DNA of 10,496 nt from Actinomycetes bacterium (GTDB lineage Bacteria > Actinomycetota > Acidimicrobiia > Acidimicrobiales > CADCSY01). The notes beneath the pieces were generated by a model. It ran no database searches. It saw only the letters and a program-made list of their open reading frames with translations, and was not told the DNA's origin. Shown piece after piece: positions 1 to 4,844 of the stretch (the stretch's first letter is position 1; each line of letters begins with the position of its first letter). The translations under genes and the position numbers were made by a program. The stretch spans positions 1 through 10,496 of the forward strand of contig JAODBP010000276.1 of assembly GCA_025464025.1 (NCBI GenBank), written 5' to 3'.

Positions 1-169
1 CCTCGGCTACGACACGGTCGTCGTCAGCGACGCCATCGCCGCCGTCTCCACGGAGACGACCGAGTCGGTCCTCGACCTCGTCCGCTACCAGGGCGGCCTG
101 TTCGGCGAGCTCTCGACGGCGGCGGACCTCATCGCCGCCTTTGCCGCGCCGGCGGCCAGCGCTACGTAG
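1..169 (+). CDS. Isochorismatase-family cysteine hydrolase, C-terminal end (partial)
   Basis: The 5' part lies outside the window; 55 codons remain, read from base 2 to the TAG at 167-169. The visible peptide runs LGYDTVVVSDAIAAVST, then ETTESVLDLVRYQGGLFGEL, then a short Ala-rich tail. A 'GY-x-VxVVsDA.A' strand followed by a helix and a '(F/Y)QGGLFGE' segment is typical of the C-terminal third of isochorismatase/nicotinamidase-like hydrolases, soluble enzymes that cleave amide or vinyl-ether bonds with an Asp-Lys-Cys triad. The catalytic residues would lie upstream, so activity cannot be judged here. The last 13 or so codons overlap, antisense, a sequence resembling the 3' end of the DUF3995 gene at 1750 (see repeats). 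Substrate unknown. Family call is fairly secure; specific function is not. Confidence 0.72.
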   Translation, partial: LGYDTVVVSDAIAAVSTETTESVLDLVRYQGGLFGELSTAADLIAAFAAPAASAT

Positions 170-171
170 AG
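128..171 (+). repeat. Left copy of imperfect 44-bp direct repeat flanking the DUF6932/HTH module
   Basis: Aligned without gaps to 1775-1818, I count about 35 of 44 identical bases; the best block is around CCAGCGC-ACG-AGAG. On the minus strand both copies read as a similar peptide: YVALAAGAAKAAM here, CVALAAGAGTAAM in the DUF3995 protein. It may be a duplicated or displaced gene end left by insertion of the module. High GC makes part of the match likely by chance. Confidence 0.45.
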
Positions 172-184
172 CAGGCGTATCGAC

Positions 185-214
185 CCTTGACACAACATGC
201 ATGTTGTGTCAAGG
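185..214. promoter_or_regulatory. 30-bp perfect palindrome, probable operator of the DUF6932/HTH operon
   Basis: The left half CCTTGACACAACATG is followed immediately by its exact reverse complement, 15 bp per arm with no spacer. It lies 16 bp after the hydrolase stop and 44 bp before the GTG of the first module gene. It is AT-rich compared with its surroundings. Each arm carries TTGACA, a consensus -35 hexamer. HTH antitoxins commonly repress their own operon through palindromes, and the second gene here encodes an HTH protein, so an autoregulatory operator is the simplest reading. It could instead act in RNA as a hairpin terminator for the hydrolase gene, but no U-tract follows. Confidence 0.65.
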
Positions 215-215
215 T
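187..215 (+). promoter_or_regulatory. Possible promoter for the DUF6932/HTH operon
   Basis: TTGACA at 187-192 is a perfect -35 hexamer. With a 17-nt spacer the -10 position falls on CAAGGT (210-215), which keeps only the A2 and T6 of the TAnnnT consensus. If used, the palindrome covers the whole promoter, which suits repression. Weak support, from position and the -35 only. Confidence 0.3.
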
Positions 216-257
216 GCAGTCATGTCGCGACCGACCAGACAACCGATGTAGGCCGCG

Positions 258-701
258 GTGTCGCTACCTGCCTTCACCGATGATGGGCTTCTTCCACCGG
301 GTGAACATCGAGCCACCTGGGTTGAGGTGGTCGACCGTTTCGGTGGCAACGAGGAGCGGCGAGTCCTCCTCGATCGGCTGGGTGAGGCTCTGACAGCTCT
401 GCATAAGGCAGGGTGTCGCGATGTCTGGTTGAACGGGAGCTTCGCCACGGCGGAGGAATTCCCGGGCGACGTAGATGTGCTCTACGACGCGCACGGCGTA
501 CAGCCGCGACTGCTGGATCCGAGGTTCGAGTCGGAAGATGAGTGCCGACTGGCATTTGGAGGCGACTACCTCGCAGTCGACGCCGAGTGGCACATGCCCG
601 ATCAGCCGGTTGGCCTCTTCAAGCATTTCTCATTGACGAGGGACGGGCAGTCGAAGGGGATCGTTCGTCTTTCTCTCAGTAATTGGAGTGCACCAGGATG
701 A
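258..701 (+). CDS. DUF6932-family nucleotidyltransferase-like protein (putative toxin-antitoxin component)
   Basis: A 147-aa protein. GTG 258 is the first possible start because an in-frame TAG sits at 249-251; no Shine-Dalgarno is visible. The N-terminus LPAFTDDGLLPPGEHRATW matches the 'lPaf..dG.LPPG.h.aTw.E' opening I associate with DUF6932. Residues 57-74 hold an MNT-like core: WLNGSF (GS at 60-61), then GDVDV (DxD at 71-73), the arrangement that binds metal and nucleotide in the polymerase-beta fold. Near the end, FKHFSLTRDGQSKGIVRLSL is also family-like. It forms an ATGA overlap with the HTH gene, so the two are made together. DUF6932 genes commonly neighbour HTH genes, which suggests a toxin-antitoxin or regulatory pair; which partner is toxic, and whether it modifies RNA or protein, is unknown. 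GC is lower than in the flanking genes, consistent with acquisition by transfer. Confidence 0.72.
   Translation: MSLPAFTDDGLLPPGEHRATWVEVVDRFGGNEERRVLLDRLGEALTALHKAGCRDVWLNGSFATAEEFPGDVDVLYDAHGVQPRLLDPRFESEDECRLAFGGDYLAVDAEWHMPDQPVGLFKHFSLTRDGQSKGIVRLSLSNWSAPG
685..688 (+). promoter_or_regulatory. Ribosome binding site choosing ATG 698
   Basis: GGAG lies 9 nt before the ATG at 698. A TTG at 683 would add five residues but overlaps this GGAG, so ATG 698 is preferred. Confidence 0.6.
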
Positions 702-1753
702 TCACAAACCGTCGTCAACTCGGGCTCTCGAAGGCCCGACTGACTGATCTTGCTGAATACATCGTCACGCTTGACGATCGGCCGGCGGGCCCAGCTGCCG
801 ACGCTGAGCGCAGCTCGGTCGAGAGCGTCATCCGGTCGCTCCGTCGCGAGATTGCTGAGTACGAGAACCTCGAGGGCTCGAAGCCGGCATTCATCAGAGC
901 GCCGGCTCTCCGAGATGTACCTTCCTCGTTGATCAGGGCTCGGATCGCAGCAGGCTTGACTCAAGGTGAGTTGGCGGACCGGCTTGGGCTCGCCGAAAGC
1001 GCTGTCCAGCGTTATGAGGCACAGGCGTATCGCGGTGCCCGGTGGGAGCGTCTCATCGAAGTCGCTGAGGCGGTTGGTGTGCCGATCGTCGTTGGCGACC
1101 TTGAGTCTGTGGTGGAGCACATGCCTGCAGAGGGAGATGCTTCATCTGCTCCTCGGCCGTCTGCGATGGACAGTTCCGCAGCCAAGGCGCTGGGCGAGTC
1201 GGCGGGCCGCTGGTTGGCGCTCCCTGTGGGGAGTCAGCTTGTTGTTGATCCTCCGGTCATCGGCCTGGTGGCTGTAATTCAGGCCGCTCTGGAGCTGTTG
1301 GACGAAACCGCCGCAGATATCGCCGCCCTAGCTGCGCGTCTTGGGCAGGAGCCACTGAACAACCTGCTGGTCGACCGTCATGACGTTGACGACATCTCGT
1401 ATCAGCTGCGAGCTGCGACGTTTGGTCGTGCTGGCCTAGTTCGGCCGGTACGCCGCCGGACGTCGATGGACGTCATTGAAGCCGTCAACACCATTGCCAA
1501 GCTGATCGACCTCCAGCCATCACTGCTGCAGGACGAAGTCACGCGGGATGCACGGGGGCGTATCAATGACCTGAAGCAGGAACTGACTGATATCGAGGCA
1601 CATTTCAACGAGCTGGGAGACACTCGGTACCTCAGTGAGTTCCAGCTGGCCGGCTGGATCAACCTCGAAGACAAGGTGCGATCGCTCAACCAAGCTTTGA
1701 CCTTGCTTGACCACGAGCTCTACGACGCTGAGTTGTCCCTAAAGGCGCTCTAG
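698..1753 (+). CDS. Long XRE-type HTH protein, partner of the DUF6932 protein (putative antitoxin/autoregulator)
   Basis: A 351-aa protein. Residues 1-60 (MITNRRQLGLSKARL... then a helical stretch with EIAEYENLEG) form the N-terminal segment seen in HTH proteins that accompany DUF6932 genes. Residues 78-130 are the HTH: LIRARIAAGLTQGELADRLG, then LAESAVQRYEAQAY. Residues 140-165 are a polar linker. Residues 165-351 are an extra C-terminal region: a hydrophobic helical part (185-215, VIGLVAVIQAALELL), then a charged helical or coiled-coil part (about 256-349). Family members I know are shorter and end soon after the HTH, so this extension stands out; I recognise no domain in it. Probably cytoplasmic, binding the palindrome at 185-214. 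Base composition is low for the region (28 of 60 G+C in 1561-1620, counted by hand). The stop TAG at 1751-1753 overlaps the convergent DUF3995 stop. Antitoxin role is inference. Confidence 0.75.
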   Translation: MITNRRQLGLSKARLTDLAEYIVTLDDRPAGPAADAERSSVESVIRSLRREIAEYENLEGSKPAFIRAPALRDVPSSLIRARIAAGLTQGELADRLGLAESAVQRYEAQAYRGARWERLIEVAEAVGVPIVVGDLESVVEHMPAEGDASSAPRPSAMDSSAAKALGESAGRWLALPVGSQLVVDPPVIGLVAVIQAALELLDETAADIAALAARLGQEPLNNLLVDRHDVDDISYQLRAATFGRAGLVRPVRRRTSMDVIEAVNTIAKLIDLQPSLLQDEVTRDARGRINDLKQELTDIEAHFNELGDTRYLSEFQLAGWINLEDKVRSLNQALTLLDHELYDAELSLKAL

Positions 1754-2175
1754 TGCTGCGCCACGGCCGACGAGCCCATCGCTGCCGTGCCGGCGCCGGC
1801 CGCCAGCGCGACGCAGAGGGGCGCGTAGACCCGCCGGTCCCACTTCCGGAAGGTCGGTGAGGTCGAGCCTGGCACCAGGAGGTCGGTGCGGCCGGCGAGG
1901 CCGAAGGCGCCGCGCGCGCCGAGGCTCACGGCGGCGCCGGCCTGGATGACGCGGCTGATCCACCGGGGTCGGCGGGGGAGGCCGGCGACCCCGGCCGAGG
2001 CCACGCCGAGCAGCCCGGCGACGACGAAGCAGGCGGCCCGTGATGGCGCCTCACCCGAGCCGACGATGGCGTCCGTGGCCCGGCTGCCGTCTGCCGGCCG
2101 GGGTCGCACGCCCCACCACACGTGGAGCAATCCGATGGCGCCGAGGACACCGCTCGTGGCTCGGTCCGACCGCAT
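1750..2175 (-). CDS. DUF3995-domain membrane protein
   Basis: A 141-aa protein starting at ATG 2175. Hydrophobic segments lie near residues 8-22 (VLGAIGLLHVWWG), 45-65 (RAACFVVAGLLGVASAGVAG), 75-92 and 117-137, giving probably four membrane spans. The C-terminal STSPTFRKWDRRVYAPLC corresponds to the 'f.r.D...YsPLCl' ending of DUF3995, a family of small integral membrane proteins of unknown function. A purine-rich AGGAGG lies about 17 nt upstream of the ATG, too far to be a normal ribosome binding site. The gene is convergent with the HTH gene; the two stops share the palindrome CTAG (1750-1753). High GC and codon use match the host, so it looks resident rather than part of the inserted module. 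Its 3' end resembles 128-171. Confidence 0.68.
   Translation of the reverse strand: MRSDRATSGVLGAIGLLHVWWGVRPRPADGSRATDAIVGSGEAPSRAACFVVAGLLGVASAGVAGLPRRPRWISRVIQAGAAVSLGARGAFGLAGRTDLLVPGSTSPTFRKWDRRVYAPLCVALAAGAGTAAMGSSAVAQH
1775..1818 (+). repeat. Right copy of imperfect 44-bp direct repeat
   Basis: Partner of 128-171 in the same orientation, lying inside the 3' coding end of the DUF3995 gene. The two copies sit about 1.65 kb apart and bracket the DUF6932/HTH module with its palindrome. Confidence 0.45.
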
Positions 2176-2252
2176 GCATGAGCTTGGCAGATCCTCCTCG
2201 AGGACGACCCGGGAACGTCCCGAGGGCGGACGACGGGGCAGGGCGATCTCCG

Positions 2253-2258
2253 TACGGT
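2253..2258 (+). promoter_or_regulatory. Probable leaderless -10 box (TACGGT)
   Basis: TACGGT fits TAnnnT and ends 6 nt before the ATG at 2265, so transcription would begin at or next to the start codon. The PadR gene downstream has the same layout (TACAGT, 7 nt, GTG). No Shine-Dalgarno is present, which agrees with a leaderless transcript. Confidence 0.5.
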
Positions 2259-2264
2259 CGACCC

Positions 2265-2420
2265 ATGACCACCGACGTGCTCACCGCCCCGGCTGACGAG
2301 CTCATCGCCAGCCTCACCGGCCTCGACGGCCGCACCCTCCTTCCGTTCATCGACCCAACCGAGCAGGAGGAGGTCGATGCCCTCGTCGCCCTCCTCCGGT
2401 GGGACGGCCCAGCCACCTGA
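2265..2420 (+). CDS. Small hypothetical protein, 51 aa, probably leaderless
   Basis: Short reading frame beginning MTTDVLTAPADELIASL and ending in LLRWDGPAT. It is acidic and helical-looking, with no signal peptide or membrane segment and no cysteine. Support for it being real: strong G/C bias at third codon positions, a TACGGT box at leaderless spacing before the ATG, and a position divergent from the DUF3995 gene across an 89-bp gap. The frame stays open further upstream, but the region before the ATG reads like non-coding sequence with Arg/Pro-rich translation. Residues TGLDGRTLLPFIDPTEQEEVD suggest a compact helical protein, but I recognise no family. Function unknown. Confidence 0.5.
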   Translation: MTTDVLTAPADELIASLTGLDGRTLLPFIDPTEQEEVDALVALLRWDGPAT

Positions 2421-2545
2421 CCTTCTGCTTGGCTGGCGGGCTTGCAGTCCGGCCGGCCACTCACGCGACGGTCACTGCCTCCGCGCCGACGATCTCGCTG
2501 CGCCGATCCCGATGTAGTCCGTACCGTCTCCGGCAAGGAGGCGTG
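2421..2545 (+). other. Non-coding gap before the orphan helical gene
   Basis: This 125-bp gap separates the 51-aa gene from the next gene. I see no convincing small frame and no clear -35/-10 pair. TAGTCC at about 2515-2520 is the nearest TAnnnT-like match, without its final T. The promoter of the next gene should lie here. Confidence 0.3.
2536..2541 (+). promoter_or_regulatory. Ribosome binding site choosing ATG 2546
   Basis: AGGAGG ends 4 nt before the ATG at 2546. The GTG at 2543 directly before it would leave only 1 nt, so ATG 2546 is preferred. This strong classical site contrasts with the leaderless genes on either side. Confidence 0.6.
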
Positions 2546-3424
2546 ATGGACACATGGTGGGTGGGGCAAGACGACGAAGACAGCTTCGGTCGTCCGATGT
2601 GGGGCCTCGAGGACATGGTCCTGCTCCAGGATCATCGTTTGGCCGTCGCCGTTCCCTACTTCGCGCACGAAGACCTGCGGGACCGCGTCTTCGCGGCGAT
2701 GAAGACCTACGAGTTGGGCAACAAGTCGGTGGACTGCGTGCTTCGCAGGTACGGCGATCTCTGGGACCTGCCCGAGCTTGAGCCGGACATGAGGAGACTC
2801 TTCGAGCGTACGCGGCCCGTACGGCCGATGGTGGTTGATGTCGTCCGCCGCATGTATGCCAGAGCCGCTGACCTAGAGATGCCGCTCGGTCAGCTTGCTG
2901 CCGGTATGTCACTCGTCCGTCTACAGAACACGTTCCAGGCCGCATTGCTCTTGGTGCGTCAGGGCCTCCACTTCGAGGCATTTGCTCTCCAGCGAATGAT
3001 CCTGGAGCAGTTGGCGTGGGCCGTTGCGATCCACGAGGACGAGTCCGAGTCCATCTTCGACGTTCGCCCGCACAAGAGCATCCCAAGCTTGAAGGCGCTG
3101 TTCCCGCTAGTGGGCAAGCTCTACGGGGAGCTCAGCGAGACGGCGCACATCATGCCGGACACGACGCTCCGATATGTCAGCCGGGCCGAGGACGGCCAGT
3201 TGTTCGTCCACCATCGACAGCGGGGCTTGGCCTGGGCGGACGCTGTGCGTCTCTTGCTGCTCGTCCACGTATTCGCGGTCGTGGCCGAGTACATCACCCG
3301 CACCAATCCGGTCGACCTTCACGCGATCGAGCTGGATGTGGCCCGGGATGTGTGGACCCTCCGAGTCGACGAGCCCGCATTCGTTGCCGCCCAGGCGCTC
3401 GAAGCGGAGCTAGCGGCCCTCTGA
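2546..3424 (+). CDS. Hypothetical all-helical protein, possibly HEPN/DUF5677-like
   Basis: A 292-aa soluble protein with no signal peptide. The middle is strongly helical: residues 117-165 include LAAGMSLVRLQNTFQAALLL, then RQGLHFEAFALQRMILEQLA. An 'A-L-L-x-R-G...EA...R-x-I-x-E' helix pair followed by a polar turn and LYGELSETAH (192-201) recalls HEPN-like proteins of the DUF5677 type. An R-x6-H stretch (RTNPVDLH, 252-259) lies in the C-terminal helix region, near the RX4-6H spacing of HEPN ribonucleases, but I cannot say it is catalytic. It stands alone between host-like genes, has a lower-GC, less biased codon pattern than the ABC genes, carries its own strong ribosome binding site and is followed by a long hairpin. 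Those traits suit a transferred accessory gene, perhaps for defence, but function is unknown and the fold assignment is inference. Confidence 0.62.
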   Translation: MDTWWVGQDDEDSFGRPMWGLEDMVLLQDHRLAVAVPYFAHEDLRDRVFAAMKTYELGNKSVDCVLRRYGDLWDLPELEPDMRRLFERTRPVRPMVVDVVRRMYARAADLEMPLGQLAAGMSLVRLQNTFQAALLLVRQGLHFEAFALQRMILEQLAWAVAIHEDESESIFDVRPHKSIPSLKALFPLVGKLYGELSETAHIMPDTTLRYVSRAEDGQLFVHHRQRGLAWADAVRLLLLVHVFAVVAEYITRTNPVDLHAIELDVARDVWTLRVDEPAFVAAQALEAELAAL

Positions 3425-3425
3425 C

Positions 3426-3468
3426 CTTTGTCGGATGAGCCACGTGGGGCGTGGCAGATCCGACAAAG
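3426..3468. terminator. Long interrupted hairpin after the orphan helical gene
   Basis: CTTTGTCGGAT (3426-3436) is the exact reverse complement of ATCCGACAAAG (3458-3468). Inside it GCCACG (3439-3444) pairs with CGTGGC (3450-3455) around the loop TGGGG, with 2-nt mismatches between the two stems. The outer arm begins 2 nt after the TGA of the helical gene. No T-tract follows on either strand, as is common for actinobacterial terminators. It could also be an end of a mobile segment or a protein-binding site. Confidence 0.55.
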
Positions 3469-3482
3469 AACGGGTCCCGACG

Positions 3483-3510
3483 ACTATTCGCTCAGAGTAT
3501 TCACTCGGTG
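3483..3510 (+). promoter_or_regulatory. Pair of 15-bp direct repeats in the PadR promoter, candidate operator
   Basis: ACTATTCGCTCAGAG (3483-3497) and AGTATTCACTCGGTG (3496-3510) match at 11 of 15 positions with a 13-bp period. The second copy abuts the -10 box. PadR regulators usually bind their own promoter, so this is the natural operator candidate. The familiar PadR ATGT-N8-ACAT palindrome is not present. Confidence 0.4.
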
Positions 3511-3516
3511 TACAGT
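3511..3516 (+). promoter_or_regulatory. Leaderless -10 box (TACAGT) of the PadR-ABC operon
   Basis: TACAGT fits TAnnnT and ends 7 nt before the GTG at 3524, placing transcription start at about the first codon. No Shine-Dalgarno is present. This decides the GTG 3524 start. Confidence 0.6.
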
Positions 3517-3523
3517 CGTCGGC

Positions 3524-4048
3524 GTGAGCACTGCATTCACCCTCCTCGGCCTGCTCGAGCCGGCGCCGTCGCACGGCTACGAGCTCAAGCGGGCGTTCGA
3601 CCACCGGTTCGGCAGCGACAAGCCGCTCCCGTTCGGCCAGGTGTACGCCACCCTCGGCCGGCTCGAGCGCGACGGCCGGGCCATCGTCGTCGGGGCCGAG
3701 GCCGGGGGTGGCCCCGACCGCAAGCGCTACGCCATCACCGAGCAGGGGGTGACCGACCTCGAGCAGTGGCTCAGCGTGGCCGAGGCCCCCGAGCCCCACC
3801 TCCAGACCGTGCTGTTCGCCAAGGTCGTGCTCGCCCTCCAGTCGGGCCGAGACGCCAACCGCTTCCTCGACACCCAGCGGGCCGCCCACCTGGCCCGCAT
3901 GCGCGAGCTCACCGAGCTGCGCCGCACCTCCCCCCTCACCCAGTCGCTGCTCGCCGACTACGCCCTCTTCCACCTCGAGGCCGACCTCCGGTGGCTCGAG
4001 CTGACCGCCGCTCGCCTCGACGAGCTGGCCGAGACGGTGCAGCAGTGA
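3524..4048 (+). CDS. PadR-family transcriptional regulator
   Basis: A 174-aa protein. The start GTG 3524 is chosen from the leaderless promoter and because MSTAFTLLGLLEPAPSHGYE is the classic PadR opening. Residues 1-85 are the winged helix: 'LLGLL...SHGYEL', the recognition region GQVYATLGRLERDG (38-51), and the wing with DRKRYAITEQG (65-75). Residues 92-170 form the helical C-terminal dimerisation domain (Vir_act_alpha_C type). The frame is open further upstream, but that part would read through the terminator-like hairpin. It leads the operon with the ABC exporter, and PadR proteins typically repress adjacent transporter genes and are released by the exported compound; that role is inferred from position. 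Inducer unknown. Its TGA overlaps a GTG (4045-4048) that opens the 42-codon insert frame. Confidence 0.88.
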   Translation: MSTAFTLLGLLEPAPSHGYELKRAFDHRFGSDKPLPFGQVYATLGRLERDGRAIVVGAEAGGGPDRKRYAITEQGVTDLEQWLSVAEAPEPHLQTVLFAKVVLALQSGRDANRFLDTQRAAHLARMRELTELRRTSPLTQSLLADYALFHLEADLRWLELTAARLDELAETVQQ

Positions 4049-4173
4049 GCGAGCGAAGCGAGCGAACCATCAGCACAGGTCTTGGCGAGGCCCCCGGGGC
4101 CGAGCCGCTCACTGGTGCTCCTCGTGTCAGCGACGGCCGGGTTGGACGCGCAGCGATGGCGGTGCACCAGTGA
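4045..4173 (+). CDS. Possible 42-aa coupling peptide encoded by the intergenic insert
   Basis: Uninterrupted frame beginning GTG AGC GAG CGA, peptide MSERSERTISTGLGEAPGAE and ending AAMAVHQ. Its GTG overlaps the regulator TGA (GTGA, 4045-4048) and its own TGA overlaps the ATPase GTG (4170-4173). Both overlaps match the spacing used between ATPase and permease. A ribosome could therefore pass from regulator through this frame to the ATPase by termination-reinitiation. The peptide is Ser/Arg/Gly-rich with no recognisable fold, so its value, if any, may be the act of translation rather than the product. It may also be a harmless by-product of the repeat. Confidence 0.35.
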   Translation: MSERSERTISTGLGEAPGAEPLTGAPRVSDGRVGRAAMAVHQ

Positions 4174-4176
4174 GCG
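4106..4176 (+). promoter_or_regulatory. 13-bp inverted repeat enclosing the ATPase start codon
   Basis: CGCTCACTGGTGC (4106-4118) is the exact reverse complement of GCACCAGTGAGCG (4164-4176), with a 45-nt loop. The right arm contains the GTG start at 4170-4172. In mRNA the hairpin would hide the start unless translating ribosomes open it. The left arm can instead pair CGCTCACTG with CAGTGAGCG at 4043-4051, the regulator stop region, giving two exclusive folds. Regulatory effect is inference. Confidence 0.4.
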
Positions 4177-4844
4177 CGGTGTTGGAGGCCGTCGGCGTCC
4201 ATCGGTCGTTCGGCACCACGCCGGCCCTCCGGGGCGTCGACCTCACCGTCGCCGAGGGCGAGATCCTCGCCATCATGGGCCCGTCCGGCTCGGGCAAGTC
4301 GACCCTGTTGCACTGCCTCGCCGGCATCCTCGTGCCCGACCAGGGCGAGATCCGCTTCGCCGGGCGCCGCATCGACGACGGCAACGAGCACGACCGCACG
4401 CTCCTGCGCCGCGAGCGCTTCGGCTTCCTGTTCCAGTTCGGCCAGCTCGTGCCGGAGCTCTCCGCCGCTGAGAACGTGGCCCTGCCCCTGCTCCTGGGCA
4501 AGCGCCGACGGAGCGAGGCGCTGGCCGAGGCGGCCGAGTGGTTCGGTCGGCTCGGCATCGACGGGCTCCAGGCCCGGCGACCGGGCGAGCTGTCCGGCGG
4601 CGAAGCCCAGCGGGTGGCCCTGGCGCGGGCCCTGGTCACCGCACCCGCCGTGCTCTTCGCCGACGAGCCGACGGGGAGCCTCGACTCGCTCGCGGGCGAG
4701 AAGGTGATGGACCTGATGGTCGACACCGCCCGCACCGCCGGCACGACCATCGTCCTCGTCACCCACGAGCCCCGCATCGCCGCCTACGCCGACCGCGAGG
4801 TCATCGTGCGCGACGGCCGGTGCTCGACGTCGGTGTCGGCGTGA
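4170..4844 (+). CDS. ABC transporter ATP-binding protein, MacB/LolD type
   Basis: A 224-aa protein, the usual length for this class. The Walker A motif is GPSGSGKST (37-45), the Q-loop is in FLFQFGQL (Q89), the ABC signature is LSGGE (141-145) with QRVALARAL after it, Walker B is VLFADE (161-166), the D-loop is in SLDS, and the switch histidine is H199 in VTHE. These are all the catalytic features, so it should be active. It is cytoplasmic and powers the FtsX-like permease next to it, with which it overlaps by GTGA (4841-4844). Such pairs move lipids, lipoproteins, antimicrobial peptides or act mechanically on periplasmic targets; the substrate here is unknown. The start is GTG 4170 with no Shine-Dalgarno, so translation probably depends on ribosomes arriving from upstream. 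Confidence 0.93.
   Translation: MSAVLEAVGVHRSFGTTPALRGVDLTVAEGEILAIMGPSGSGKSTLLHCLAGILVPDQGEIRFAGRRIDDGNEHDRTLLRRERFGFLFQFGQLVPELSAAENVALPLLLGKRRRSEALAEAAEWFGRLGIDGLQARRPGELSGGEAQRVALARALVTAPAVLFADEPTGSLDSLAGEKVMDLMVDTARTAGTTIVLVTHEPRIAAYADREVIVRDGRCSTSVSA

Larger units (their letters stand above)
4035..4176 (+). repeat. 125-bp intergenic insert with terminal near-duplication between regulator and ABC ATPase
   Basis: CGGTGCAGCAGTGAGCG (4035-4051) recurs as CGGTGCACCAGTGAGCG at 4160-4176, 16 of 17 identical, 125 bp apart. Removing one period would join the regulator stop directly to the ATPase GTG as a simple GTGA overlap, so the segment looks inserted or duplicated there. Inside are a tandem 9-mer AGCGAGCGA (4048-4056 and 4057-4065), a perfect small palindromic hairpin GGCCCC-C-GGGGCC (4089-4101) and an inverted copy of the end sequence (4106-4118). 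I take it for a short REP/MITE-like dispersed element; no second copy lies in this window, so dispersal is inference. Confidence 0.6.

Noticed and set aside
3428..3523. N-terminal extension of the PadR gene
   Set aside because: The extra codons run through a terminator-like hairpin and the promoter, while a leaderless -10 box and normal PadR homology both support GTG 3524.
3936..4766. Minus-strand open frame across the PadR end, insert and ATPase
   Set aside because: It is antisense to the Walker and signature motifs of a clear ATPase, with no domain of its own.
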